A DNA stretch of 64,000 bases. Source: Parabacteroides sp. TM07-1AC. GTDB taxonomy: Bacteria > Bacteroidota > Bacteroidia > Bacteroidales > Tannerellaceae. Numbering within the stretch: the first letter of the stretch is position 1; every line of letters begins with the position of its first letter. Of the stretch, positions 1-8,775 are shown piece by piece. A program made the translations under genes and the position numbers. The notes under the pieces are model-generated. The model did not search any database, was not told the origin of the DNA, and saw only the letters and a program-made list of their open reading frames with translations. The stretch is taken from positions 620,001 to 684,000 of the forward strand of contig NZ_QUKD01000001.1 in assembly GCF_003480915.1 (NCBI RefSeq), in the 5' to 3' direction.

Positions 1-443
1 AAACATTCCGGGTTTTCATGAGCGATACGATCGGCGCGAAGTTTCAGTTGCCGGCTGCTTTCCTCACCGGAGACATATAACGTTTTCAGATTGTTCAGCC
101 TCAAAACCGTTTGCAAGACCAAAGTCGACTTACCGATACCCGGTTCACCGCCGATCAGTACCAATGAACCTTTAACCAAACCGCCTCCCAAGACACGGTT
201 CAGCTCTTCGTCTTTCAAATCGATTCGTGTTTCTTCTTCGGATGTAATGTCGCGAAGCAGTACCGGACGGACTTTCCCTGTTTCTGTTATACCAGGAATA
301 ATCCGTTTTGCAGCAGGATCTTTAGTTGCTACGATCTCCTCCACATACGTATTCCACTCGCCGCAATTCGGACACTTACCGATCCATTTAGGAGAGTCTG
401 CTCCACAATTGGAGCAGACATATACTGTTTTTGTCTTAGCCAT
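1..443 (-). CDS. radA: DNA repair protein RadA, 3' part outside window
   Basis: RadA (Sms) is a RecA-like ATPase that helps process branched recombination intermediates in the cytoplasm. About 147 N-terminal residues are visible, starting at the ATG whose complement is 441-443. They show the N-terminal four-cysteine zinc finger (Cys10, Cys13, Cys24, Cys27) followed by a Walker A loop GGEPGIGKST at about residues 98-107, the order expected for this family. The C-terminal Lon-like domain lies beyond the window start. It is the last gene of a minus-strand run whose next member ends 34 bp upstream, so co-transcription is likely. Confidence 0.95.
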   Translation of the reverse strand, partial: MAKTKTVYVCSNCGADSPKWIGKCPNCGEWNTYVEEIVATKDPAAKRIIPGITETGKVRPVLLRDITSEEETRIDLKDEELNRVLGGGLVKGSLVLIGGEPGIGKSTLVLQTVLRLNNLKTLYVSGEESSRQLKLRADRIAHENPEC

Positions 444-477
444 ACATCTTTAAGATTTGGCGTAAAGATAGGAAAAG

Positions 478-1434
478 TTAGCCAAATAAGTCGAGTGTAA
501 GTTGTTTCTTCTCCGCCTCCAGCTTACGCAGATGACGCTTGCCTTGCGGGGTAACGATTTCCATTTTATCGAAACGGGTACGGATCACGGTAGTCACCGT
601 ATAGCTGATGTTGACCGTCTCACCCAGCTCGCTTAATTTACGTGCGATCTCCAGTACGCAATCGATACACATTCCGCTCGTAAAAGAAATCTTTTCGTCG
701 AACATCTGCTTTTTGAAATCTTCGTCACACATATAGAAGTCGATCGTCTCGCCCCCTTTGTTATAAATGCCTTTCCAACGGTAACGACTGTCTTTCAATA
801 CCGGCGAGATTATTTCAATCGTTGCTTTATTATCCTTGATAGTCGGCAGATCGTCCGAACGAAGGATAAAGTAATCGAACTGTTCCCGTTTCACTTCCAG
901 AGAACCTGAACGGGCACGGTTCTTGTCATTCAATTCCCGTACATTAATTTTCGTCACTTTGGGATATCCGCGCAACGCTTCATAGAAGTTGGATTTATAT
1001 TTACAGAATTTCGGCCAGGAAGCCAACAGTTCTACCAATTCGCGAGGTATCAGAGCTCCCGCCTGCTTCAATTTAAGCGAACGTTTCAGGAGGGAGATCT
1101 CTTTCTGCATATCTTCCTCATCCGTATTGGTCCGGTCTACCAAAGGCTGCCCGCCGACAGACAAGGTCGGCCTGGTTAAAACCTGCATCAGAATATTTAA
1201 TACTACCGAGATAGAGCGCGAACTCTCGCCTGCTATCGGCCATACGACCCGATATCCGCCTTCCTGTGAAAAGGGTTCACAATGGGCAGTCATCTTCACA
1301 TCCAGCAGATCTGCCAGGACACGCAGCATGGAAAGTATCTCTTTCTCACACCGATGTTTAATCCAGGCATCCATATAAGCGGATTTATCGTTAAATGAAT
1401 AACGTAGTTCAAGTTTGTTGTCAAACTTTATCAT
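478..1434 (-). CDS. Hypothetical protein, 318 aa
   Basis: I do not recognise a named family. The protein is soluble by appearance, with no signal peptide or membrane segment. It is rich in charged residues and has a Lys/Glu/Leu-rich stretch around residues 105-125 that could be a short coiled coil, and a basic C-terminus ending in LDLFG. A few cysteines occur (for example in SGMCIDCVLE near residue 255) but make no clear metal motif. It lies 35 bp downstream of the DUF2148 gene and 34 bp upstream of radA, so it is probably part of the same operon. Function unknown. Confidence 0.8.
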   Translation of the reverse strand: MIKFDNKLELRYSFNDKSAYMDAWIKHRCEKEILSMLRVLADLLDVKMTAHCEPFSQEGGYRVVWPIAGESSRSISVVLNILMQVLTRPTLSVGGQPLVDRTNTDEEDMQKEISLLKRSLKLKQAGALIPRELVELLASWPKFCKYKSNFYEALRGYPKVTKINVRELNDKNRARSGSLEVKREQFDYFILRSDDLPTIKDNKATIEIISPVLKDSRYRWKGIYNKGGETIDFYMCDEDFKKQMFDEKISFTSGMCIDCVLEIARKLSELGETVNISYTVTTVIRTRFDKMEIVTPQGKRHLRKLEAEKKQLTLDLFG

Positions 1435-1469
1435 AAAGTCATCGTGTTATTTGTCCTAATTCCAGCTAA

Positions 1470-2015
1470 TTATTTCACGGGGTGTTCTTTTGGCTTACGA
1501 TCAAAGAACGGATTCTTCGAAGAAGCACTGACAGGGATAGCCATGACGCATTTACTATCCTCACCCAGCCATCCCAAACGCTGCGCAGCCAGGCCGGCAC
1601 TAAACATAACACGCGTATCCAGACGTAAATCGGAAGCCGTAGCACAAGCCGACCCGATGGCAATACCTAAATCCACTGAATTGATGGTACACGGCACTTC
1701 TGCCGGTTTCTCCACGCAGGTATCAAAACCACAATGTGCACAGTTCAAACCTTGCACCTGCTGGCGTGTACCAAGTATCACGACCGCTTCGGCACTCAGA
1801 ACATTATCCGCATCACGTAAGAAAAACTTCAATCCGGTTTCAGCTGCCACCTTCAGCATCTCGTCAGACAAGCGTTGTATATCTTCGTCAGTAACCATTG
1901 CTATTTCTATAATATCGATTCCCTTCCCCTTGGGAGCCGTACGGGCAGCCGTCATCATCTGACGGACAGCCTCTAACACATGTTCGTGCCGTATTTCTCT
2001 TTCGTTCTGTATCAT
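1470..2015 (-). CDS. DUF2148 ferredoxin-like domain protein
   Basis: A 181-residue protein matching the DUF2148 family, which is annotated as containing a ferredoxin-like domain. The central block NCAHCGFDTC followed by GSACATASD gives a cysteine cluster typical of the family and likely to bind an Fe-S centre; that role is inferred from the family and not demonstrated. There is no signal peptide, so it should be cytoplasmic. It sits 36 bp after the KamA-like radical SAM gene and could be an electron-transfer partner for it, but nothing in the sequence proves that. Confidence 0.85.
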   Translation of the reverse strand: MIQNEREIRHEHVLEAVRQMMTAARTAPKGKGIDIIEIAMVTDEDIQRLSDEMLKVAAETGLKFFLRDADNVLSAEAVVILGTRQQVQGLNCAHCGFDTCVEKPAEVPCTINSVDLGIAIGSACATASDLRLDTRVMFSAGLAAQRLGWLGEDSKCVMAIPVSASSKNPFFDRKPKEHPVK

Positions 2016-2051
2016 CTTTTTATTGGTTTAGCAGGACACAAAGATACACTT

Positions 2052-4181
2052 TTACTCGCTTTCGAGTTCAAGATTGGTCATCTTTTCTGTAATCATGAAC
2101 GGATAATCGGGATATTCATACAGGCTGAAACGTGGTTCAGTCTTTCCCTCGCAATAATTCCAGATGCTGCGGTACTCCTTCACATCCTCTCCCATCTCTT
2201 CCAATTGCCGCAAATAGGCTGCCACCGACTTGTTCTCTACAATATATACCTGCCCCAATTTATTGATGATCGGGCTATGGCGACGACCGGTATCATGGTC
2301 AAACCTCAAGATACGTTTTCCTTCGGCTGTCAATCCTACAGTCTTAAATGTCATACTCTTGCCTATTGCCGGAAGATTCAGCACGTTACGATCTGTCGCA
2401 GCGAACAGCAAATGATTCTCACGCAGGAAATTATACAGCTTCCTGCCCAAAGGACGCTTGTTGGTCACTATATCGTCCAGTTCAGCCAATTTATCATCAG
2501 GAACTCTTCCGAAAATCTTTTCTTCATGCTGTTCCTGGAGTGAACGGCTGTTTGGTGTGAATACGGCATAATTTTCATGGAAGCCTTTCACAGAAAAGGT
2601 GTAATAACAGATCACCCCGACAGAGTTGAGTGTTTGCCGCAATTTAGCCGTATGTCCGCGACGGGAAGCAGCAACGGTATAAACCAGCTGGTTCGTAATC
2701 ACCCAACCGGCATCGAGTATCGCTTTTATAGCACGTTTTGCTTCCGGAGTTACCTCCAAAGGAGACTGGAAATGTGTTTGGATAATGAACTGGGAAACTC
2801 CGACAGTCGATGCTTTTTCCTTGAACTCTCTAAGGATAGAGACCAGTTCGTCGGTTATTCGCAAAGGCAGATAGGCCAGCAAACGCGATCCCAGACGGAC
2901 CCGCTGCAACTCGGCCAACTTCTCCCCTTCCGGACGCAATTCATTCGCTTTGCGCTTCCGGACAGCCATCTTATAGACGGCATCCAATATTTTACGTAAT
3001 GTAGCGTTCTGGCTCATCAAAGCATCTCCGCCGGTGATCAGAATATCGCGCAGCTGGGCATCTTCTTCAAAATAATGCATCAAACGGCGTAACTTCTTAT
3101 CCCATGTTTCTTTCGGCTTCAATGCTTCAAAATCAAAGTTAAGACGCTCGCTCTGAAAATCATACATACGCTGGCAGGAAGCACACAAACCACCGCAGGC
3201 ACGCCCCATTGAATCAGGGATCAGGATAGCAACTTCCGGATAACGGCGGTGAATATTATGTCCTTCCGGCAATAGCCATCCGGCAGCATTCGGTTTACCG
3301 GCTTCCACTATATCTTCTTTTTCCCAGGCTTTTATACTTCCATAGGTATCGACCAATTCATTTGAATAAAGGATATATGAGCGGATTGCCTGGTCGTCAT
3401 ATCCATCTTTTTCCGGATTCAGCAAAGACAGGTAATAAGGGGTGACGAAAAATGGCATACCTTTCTTCCTAGCCCGCGCAAGCAGATGCATCATTTCTTC
3501 CGAAAGAGATTCTCCCAGGAAATAATTCAGTTCTGTCGGACTTTTGATTGCCAGAGACAAATGGAAACGTGCTGTATTCCACCATTCTTTCACCTGATCG
3601 TACTTTTCATCATAGGTCATTTCCGGTGAGAACTGAAAACGGGACGAAGGTGCATTCCTCCGCTCGATCTTACGGATCAGCCGCTTTATTATACGGTCTT
3701 TATTAGCCTCACGTATGGCAATAACATCTTCATCCAATCCTGTAGGCCAGCGATTCATCTGGCGTTTTACCAAAGCACGATCCGGTTCCGCCACTTCCGG
3801 ATGCTCCAACAACATGAACTGATGGTAAAGATCTATAAACAGGTCAGGCGAAACCTCTTCTGTTAATTTACCTGCCAGTAATTGCCAGAAATAAGTGATA
3901 GTCTGTATAGGCATCTCCTCACCGGTCGAAAGTTCATCTATCGGCGATCCATCATATTCTATTAAAAGCAAAATACGCTTCGCCACGGCATTTCCCATAT
4001 TACTGCCACCTCCGTTGATTTCAATCCGGGAAGAAACAAACGAGCGTAGAGCCTCCCTGAACAGTTTCACGTTCAGACTCTCTTCCGCCATTGTCACCAA
4101 ATGAGGAAAGTCCCTGTTAAACACTTTGAGTAAATAAGAATTGTCGTACGTTAGTTCTTTTCTTTTAATCATAAACATCAC
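2052..4181 (-). CDS. KamA-family radical SAM protein (lysine 2,3-aminomutase-like)
   Basis: A 709-residue protein with the radical SAM motif CxxxCxxC in the segment RACGGLCASCQRM, at about residues 328-335, followed by an aminomutase-like domain. Classical lysine 2,3-aminomutase is about 415 residues. Here roughly 300 extra residues precede the SAM domain, as in the long KamA-like proteins common in Bacteroidales, so the substrate should not be assumed to be lysine. Other in-frame ATGs occur a few codons downstream (for example MIKRKE), so the exact start is uncertain by up to four residues. First gene of the kamA-like/DUF2148/hypothetical/radA run. Confidence 0.85.
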   Translation of the reverse strand: MMFMIKRKELTYDNSYLLKVFNRDFPHLVTMAEESLNVKLFREALRSFVSSRIEINGGGSNMGNAVAKRILLLIEYDGSPIDELSTGEEMPIQTITYFWQLLAGKLTEEVSPDLFIDLYHQFMLLEHPEVAEPDRALVKRQMNRWPTGLDEDVIAIREANKDRIIKRLIRKIERRNAPSSRFQFSPEMTYDEKYDQVKEWWNTARFHLSLAIKSPTELNYFLGESLSEEMMHLLARARKKGMPFFVTPYYLSLLNPEKDGYDDQAIRSYILYSNELVDTYGSIKAWEKEDIVEAGKPNAAGWLLPEGHNIHRRYPEVAILIPDSMGRACGGLCASCQRMYDFQSERLNFDFEALKPKETWDKKLRRLMHYFEEDAQLRDILITGGDALMSQNATLRKILDAVYKMAVRKRKANELRPEGEKLAELQRVRLGSRLLAYLPLRITDELVSILREFKEKASTVGVSQFIIQTHFQSPLEVTPEAKRAIKAILDAGWVITNQLVYTVAASRRGHTAKLRQTLNSVGVICYYTFSVKGFHENYAVFTPNSRSLQEQHEEKIFGRVPDDKLAELDDIVTNKRPLGRKLYNFLRENHLLFAATDRNVLNLPAIGKSMTFKTVGLTAEGKRILRFDHDTGRRHSPIINKLGQVYIVENKSVAAYLRQLEEMGEDVKEYRSIWNYCEGKTEPRFSLYEYPDYPFMITEKMTNLELESE

Positions 4182-4450
4182 TGCTTTTTAGATAGATTAG
4201 AATAATATGTGAATCATGCCGCTTACCTGGAGAGATTATGTCCGGGGATACATTACACTTGTCTACAAATATAATATTTTTAATCGGAAACGCATGAATT
4301 TTCACTTTTAAAACATCCTAATTGATAAAATTTTAAGAGCAAAATGACATTCTTATGAGCTTTTTATTACATTTTGATTTCATTTCCGGATTTATATAAG
4401 AAAGAGGATATTTTTACTTTTACATAAACCTTGAAAAATATGAGTTAGAT
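4182..4450. other. AT-rich intergenic region with no gene seen
   Basis: This stretch lies between the start of the minus-strand KamA-like gene and the plus-strand small-RNA promoter. It is AT-rich, has no credible reading frame and presumably carries the promoter and leader of the KamA-like operon. I could not assign a confident -7/-33 pair on the minus strand. Confidence 0.5.
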
Positions 4451-4482
4451 TTTGTTTTTATCAAAAACTTTTTCTATCTTTG
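4451..4482 (+). promoter_or_regulatory. Bacteroidetes-type promoter for small RNA
   Basis: TTTG at 4451-4454, a 20-bp spacer and TATCTTTG at 4475-4482 match the Bacteroidetes consensus (TTTG, 19-21 bp, TAnnTTTG) exactly. Transcription should start near 4489. No protein-coding start follows within 300 bp; a strong terminator does. Confidence 0.7.
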
Positions 4483-4488
4483 TAGAAA

Positions 4489-4583
4489 GTAATATTTGAG
4501 GCTAAAGCCTCTCATTTTAGGTAAAGGTATTGGTCATTATAAGTATTACGAAAAGTCTACTTGTGAAAGTAGACTTTTTTTTA
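4489..4583 (+). ncRNA. Putative ~95-nt small RNA
   Basis: A consensus promoter ends at 4482 and an intrinsic terminator ends at about 4583. The predicted transcript has a 5' hairpin, GAGGC-TAAA-GCCTC at 4498-4511, a single-stranded-looking middle, and a 3' terminator hairpin (AGTCTAC/GTAGACT, 4554-4575) followed by seven Ts. There is no room for a meaningful reading frame. The family is not recognised. Before the mobile element inserted, this unit would have lain close to, and convergent with, tRNA-Ser(TGA). Confidence 0.55.
4553..4583 (+). terminator. Intrinsic terminator of the small RNA
   Basis: A seven-base-pair stem (4554-4560 with 4569-4575), an eight-base loop, and an uninterrupted T run from 4576. 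Confidence 0.8.
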
Positions 4584-4649
4584 TTTCATTATAGTCGAAA
4601 CCGGCTTAACTACGATAAATCACCCCATTATTAAAATATAATATACGAA

Positions 4650-4681
4650 AAAGGCCCTACAAATATCTTGTAGAACCTCTT
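4650..4681 (-). terminator. Minus-strand terminator, probably the old tRNA-Ser terminator
   Basis: Read on the minus strand, AAGAGGTT-CTACAA pairs with TTGTAG-GGCCTTTT (with G-T wobbles) around a five-base loop and runs into a T tract. It lies just left of attL, exactly where the transcript of tRNA-Ser would have ended before the element inserted between them. Confidence 0.6.
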
Positions 4682-4705
4682 ACATTTTACCTGTATCCGG
4701 TAATC

Positions 4706-4729
4706 TTGCGGAGAGAGAGGCTCTCGAAC
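4706..4729. repeat. attL of the NBU2-like element
   Basis: TTGCGGAGAGA at 4706-4716 is identical to 15920-15930, the 3' end of tRNA-Ser. The next bases also partly match (AGG and TCGAAC in register), so the element's own end mimics the tRNA T-arm. This is the expected pattern for integration at a tRNA 3' end. Confidence 0.8.
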
Positions 4730-4879
4730 TTATACTTTCACAGAATATCATAAAACTGCAAACGACTGATAATCAAGTGTAAATTACAATATAGAGTAAA
4801 AGTAAATGTTTCTAAATGTCTTTTGCTATCTCAATAATTGGGTGTATATTTGGGTGTAGAATTTCAAACGCACCCAATT

Positions 4880-6163
4880 ATGAATATCAAGCGCAACATC
4901 ATTTTTGCATTGGAGAGCCGGAAAAAGAACGGTGTGCCAATCGTAGAGAACGTACCCATCCGTATGCGTGTCATCTTTGCCAGCCAACGCATCGAGTTTA
5001 CAACGGGCTACCGGATTGACGTAGCCAAATGGGATGCAGATAAGCAGCGGGTAAAGAACGGATGTACCAACAAGCTAAAGCAAAGTGCAGCCGAAATCAA
5101 TACGGACTTGCTGAAATACTATGCCGAAATCCAGAATATTTTCAAGGAATTTGAGGTGCAGGAGGTCATGCCAACGACCCAACAGTTGAAAGATGCGTTC
5201 AATTTGCGAATGAAAAATAACAGCGAGGAGCAGCAGGAAGACACTAAAATAAGTTTTTGGGATGTATTTGATGAGTTTGTCAAGGAATGTGGCAATCAGA
5301 ACAACTGGACAGAATCCACATACGAAAAATTTACAGCCGTAAAAAATCACCTCAAAGAGTTCAAAGAAGATGTAACTTTTGAGTATTTCGATGAGTTCGG
5401 ACTAAACGAGTATGTAAACTTCTTGCGTGACAAGAAAGACATGAGAAACAGTACCATCAGCAAACAGATGGGATTCCTCAAATGGTTTCTGCGATGGAGT
5501 TTCAAAAAGGGATATAACCAAAACATTGCATACGATACATTCAAACCGAAATTGAAAACCACTTCAAAGAAAGTAATCTTTCTGACATGGAACGAATTGA
5601 ATAGACTGAAAGACTATCAGATACCCAAAGACAAACAATATCTGGAACGTGTCCGGGATGTTTTCCTGTTCTGCTGCTTTACCAGTCTGCGTTATTCAGA
5701 TGTTCGCAACCTAAAGAGAAGTGATGTCAAGTCCGACCACATAGAAGTTACCACCGTTAAAACGGCAGACAGTCTGAGTATTGAACTGAACAAGTACAGT
5801 AAAGCCATACTTGAAAAATACAAGGACATTCATTTTGAAAATCACATGGCACTGCCAGTCATCAGCAATCAGAAGATGAATGATTATCTGAAAGAACTGG
5901 GAGAACTGGCAGAAATTAACGAACCTATACGTGAAACCTACTATAAAGGGAATGAGCGCATAGATGAAGTTACCCCGAAATACGCATTGCTCAGTACCCA
6001 TGCAGGAAGAAGGACATTCATCTGTAATGCGCTGGCTCTCGGTATTCCAGCACAGGTTGTAATGAAATGGACGGGACACAGCGACTACAAGGCAATGAAA
6101 CCGTACATTGACATAGCCGATGATATTAAGGCTAATGCAATGAACAAGTTTAACCAACTATAA
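4880..6163 (+). CDS. Tyrosine recombinase (integrase), IntN2-like
   Basis: A site-specific tyrosine recombinase that should integrate and excise the element at tRNA-Ser. Of 427 residues, the N-terminal half carries an Arm-type and a SAM-like core-binding domain; the C-terminal half has the catalytic set: Arg271 (in TSLRYSDV), His374-x-x-Arg377 (THAGRR), the GHSDYK box, and the nucleophile Tyr409 (KPYIDI). The ATG at 4880 (MNIKRNII) is preferred because Bacteroides integrases of this type begin with such a segment; an ATG 14 codons upstream is possible. It lies 150 bp inside attL and reads into the element. Confidence 0.93.
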   Translation: MNIKRNIIFALESRKKNGVPIVENVPIRMRVIFASQRIEFTTGYRIDVAKWDADKQRVKNGCTNKLKQSAAEINTDLLKYYAEIQNIFKEFEVQEVMPTTQQLKDAFNLRMKNNSEEQQEDTKISFWDVFDEFVKECGNQNNWTESTYEKFTAVKNHLKEFKEDVTFEYFDEFGLNEYVNFLRDKKDMRNSTISKQMGFLKWFLRWSFKKGYNQNIAYDTFKPKLKTTSKKVIFLTWNELNRLKDYQIPKDKQYLERVRDVFLFCCFTSLRYSDVRNLKRSDVKSDHIEVTTVKTADSLSIELNKYSKAILEKYKDIHFENHMALPVISNQKMNDYLKELGELAEINEPIRETYYKGNERIDEVTPKYALLSTHAGRRTFICNALALGIPAQVVMKWTGHSDYKAMKPYIDIADDIKANAMNKFNQL

Positions 6164-6229
6164 AAGTATCAATCAGTTTCATAGATTATCATTATTAAAG
6201 TTATCTTTGTCAGAACAAGATTTATTAAT

Positions 6230-7522
6230 ATGGAAAGTAACAATAATCATAATATAGATAAAAGGAATTTTGACGCTTTTGTCCATGCTGTCGGTTCGGA
6301 AATAGAACAGGCGCAAGTCCGTCTCATTACAGCTGCCAATGCCCAGATGTTGTTCCATTACTGGAAAATGGGCAATTATATACTGTACCAGCAAAACCTG
6401 CATGGCTGGGGTGGTAAAATTATCAAGAAGTTGGCACAGGCAATCCGGTTCAACTATCCTGAGAAGAAAGGATATTCGGAGCGTAATCTTACTTATATGT
6501 GCCAGTTTGCCCGTTTATATCCGTTAAATGTACTTCGTAGCTTTATTGAAGCAGATTCAATACTGTCAGTCCCTAATATTCAAAACATTACTAATGAAGT
6601 CCTTAAACTCAACGGCGGGCAATTTACGCAGGAGCTTACTGCGCAAATACAATCAGCTGATAATCAATCTTTAGAAATTACGCAGGAGGTTCCTGCGCAA
6701 TTTCAGAATGTAGCAAAAACAGTAGCAACCATCTATAAAATAAAAATAGAGGATATAGAAGATTTATTCTTGGCGTCACCGATTGCAAGAATAAATTGGG
6801 CAAGCCATATGGTCATACTCAATAATCCGCTACCATTAGGTGTAAGGTATTGGTATATGAAACAATCTGTAGAAATGGGTTGGAGCAGTAATGTGCTGAA
6901 AATGCAGATTGAAAGTAATCTGTATGACAGACAAATCAAGAGTAACAAGGTAAACAACTTCACTGCCACACTTCCGGCACCTCAAAGCGATCTTGCCAAT
7001 TATCTGTTAAAAGACCCGTATATCTTTGACTTGGCAGGAGCAAAGGAAAAGGCTGACGAAAGGGATATAGAAGAACAGTTGGTAAAGCATGTAACCCGTT
7101 ACTTGCTGGAAATGGGTAACGGCTTTGCTTTTGTTGCCAGACAAAAACATTTCCAGATTGGGGACAGTGACTTTTTCGCCGACCTGATCCTATATAATAT
7201 CAAGCTCCACGCCTATGTCGTCGTGGAATTGAAAGCAACGCCATTCAAACCGGAATATGCAGGGCAGTTAAATTTCTATATCAATGTTGTAGATGATAAA
7301 CTGAGGGGAGAAAATGATAACAAGACCATCGGTCTTTTGCTGTGCAGGGGTAAGGATGAGGTCGTGGCACAATATGCCTTGGCTGGATATGACCAGCCGA
7401 TAGGTATCAGCGACTATCAGTTGAGCAAGGCAGTACCCGAAAATCTGAAATCTGCCCTACCGAGTATAGAAGAAGTGGAAGAAGAACTGACCTTATTCCT
7501 TGACAAGGACAAGAACCCATAA
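6230..7522 (+). CDS. DUF1016 / YhcG-family PDDEXK nuclease
   Basis: A 430-residue protein with the DUF1016 N-terminal domain (YWKMGNYILYQQ and YSERNLTYMCQF at about residues 44-105) and a C-terminal PD-(D/E)XK nuclease domain (DSDFFADLILYN then VVVELKATPFKPEYAGQLNFY, about residues 315-350). Asp and the ELK triad are present, so it is probably active on DNA. Between them lies an expanded linker of about 90 residues holding two near-identical palindromic units. Such proteins are often linked to mobile DNA; their role is unsettled. It forms a pair with the next gene 10 bp downstream and is cargo or an accessory of the element. Confidence 0.88.
   Translation: MESNNNHNIDKRNFDAFVHAVGSEIEQAQVRLITAANAQMLFHYWKMGNYILYQQNLHGWGGKIIKKLAQAIRFNYPEKKGYSERNLTYMCQFARLYPLNVLRSFIEADSILSVPNIQNITNEVLKLNGGQFTQELTAQIQSADNQSLEITQEVPAQFQNVAKTVATIYKIKIEDIEDLFLASPIARINWASHMVILNNPLPLGVRYWYMKQSVEMGWSSNVLKMQIESNLYDRQIKSNKVNNFTATLPAPQSDLANYLLKDPYIFDLAGAKEKADERDIEEQLVKHVTRYLLEMGNGFAFVARQKHFQIGDSDFFADLILYNIKLHAYVVVELKATPFKPEYAGQLNFYINVVDDKLRGENDNKTIGLLLCRGKDEVVAQYALAGYDQPIGISDYQLSKAVPENLKSALPSIEEVEEELTLFLDKDKNP
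6624..6700 (+). repeat. Two 23-bp palindromic units inside the DUF1016 gene
   Basis: Copies at 6624-6646 and 6678-6700 follow the pattern TTACGCAGGAG, variable TT, then CTGCGCAA and differ at only two or three positions. The second has a perfect 6-bp dyad (GCAGGA/TCCTGC). Spacing is 54 bp, so both are read in the same frame, giving TQELTAQ and TQEVPAQ. Confidence 0.75.
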
Positions 7523-7532
7523 TATAAAGTAT

Positions 7533-8552
7533 ATGGCAGGAAAAATACAGACGATGATTCCCCAATATGGAGAACTCAACAGAATATACAGAGACTATAT
7601 AGATAATTACACTTTTTCTTTTGACAGGCAGAAATTCATATCGGATTTCTATCAGGAGTATAATGACATGAAATCCTTTGAAGCCGCTATCCTTGAACTG
7701 GTGCTTGACAAGCAAAAAGAGCAATACACCTTGATACTCAACAGCCTGAAAACTGAAATAGAAAAGAGCATACAGGCTTATGAGATACGCCCGTTAAGTG
7801 ACAGAGCCATAGAACGTGCTTGCTATCAGCACATGGAAAGGTATTCTCAGGAAATTGAAGCCCAGCTGGATGTTACAAGAAGTCTGAGCAAGCCGCTGAA
7901 TGAAGCCAACAACAGGTATGATTCCATTGGTTACAGGGAGCATACAGCCGAAGAGGAAAAACAGGCAGAGAAAGAATATGAACGCTGCAAGGCTGAATAT
8001 GACAGGGAAAAAGCCAAACTGAACAAACTCTATGACCAGCAAAAGGCTACAAGAACAGAGGCATTCCAATATATGAAGAACTGTTGTGCGGACATATACC
8101 GTCAAAGCTGCCTTTTTCTGGATATATTGAAGAAATACATTCCTGACGGAAAGCAAGAGAATAAATCAAGCGAGCCAATCAGTCAGCAGGAAACGACAGA
8201 AGAACAACAGGAATATTTCAGCATGAAATTACTTTCGCTCATTCATGAGGTGTGCGAAGGAGAACAGTTCGAAGAAATTTCCGCACCAGATTTCTATGCC
8301 AATATGAATCTTCACCCCTGCAACTGTAAGCTGAAAATAAAACCGAGAGAGAAAATACGTGTATGCTATCTGATATTCCTGATGAGCGAGAAACTCTCCA
8401 AACAGGACAGGGACAAATGGAAAGACAGAATACTGAAACTGCTGGATATTGACGACAGCTACTACAAATCCAAGTACAAGGAGCCTGTTTCAGATTTCCC
8501 CAGTGACAGCAACCAAAATTTCGCCAAGGAAATGGAACATATATTCAGATAA
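7533..8552 (+). CDS. Hypothetical coiled-coil protein, 339 aa
   Basis: Not a family I recognise. The start at 7533 (MAGKIQTM) is chosen because an upstream in-frame ATG at 7500 would overlap the DUF1016 gene. Residues about 50-210 are rich in Glu, Lys, Gln and Tyr with heptad-like spacing and probably form a long coiled coil; the C-terminal third looks globular (about 235-325, with HPCNCKLKIK near residue 260). No signal peptide or membrane segment. It directly follows the nuclease gene and ends before a clear terminator, so the two form a bicistronic unit and may act together. Confidence 0.8.
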   Translation: MAGKIQTMIPQYGELNRIYRDYIDNYTFSFDRQKFISDFYQEYNDMKSFEAAILELVLDKQKEQYTLILNSLKTEIEKSIQAYEIRPLSDRAIERACYQHMERYSQEIEAQLDVTRSLSKPLNEANNRYDSIGYREHTAEEEKQAEKEYERCKAEYDREKAKLNKLYDQQKATRTEAFQYMKNCCADIYRQSCLFLDILKKYIPDGKQENKSSEPISQQETTEEQQEYFSMKLLSLIHEVCEGEQFEEISAPDFYANMNLHPCNCKLKIKPREKIRVCYLIFLMSEKLSKQDRDKWKDRILKLLDIDDSYYKSKYKEPVSDFPSDSNQNFAKEMEHIFR

Positions 8553-8592
8553 TCCGTGATATATCCTGATACTTTACGAAAGTTCCACTTTT

Positions 8593-8624
8593 ACCACTCA
8601 AAATAATTTTTGAGTGGTATTTTT
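8593..8624 (+). terminator. Terminator after the DUF1016 pair
   Basis: A perfect 11-bp stem, ACCACTCAAAA (8593-8603) with its complement (8608-8618), a four-base loop and a T-rich tail to 8624. Confidence 0.85.
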
Positions 8625-8775
8625 GTTTTCTGATATTCAATAAGATACAATGATATTCAGTTTGTACCGTCCCCATCCTTACCACTCATAACCCTACCTA
8701 ATTTTGCATCGTTCGAGAACAGAAATAACAGCCAGTGCGCAGGGCTGATTGTTTAACGACTAAATAGATTGGACG

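Noticed and set aside
4880..6163. The element's tyrosine recombinase as the invertase for 32984-33186
   Set aside because: Its att core (TTGCGGAGAGA) bears no resemblance to the inverton core, and it is of the element-integration type.
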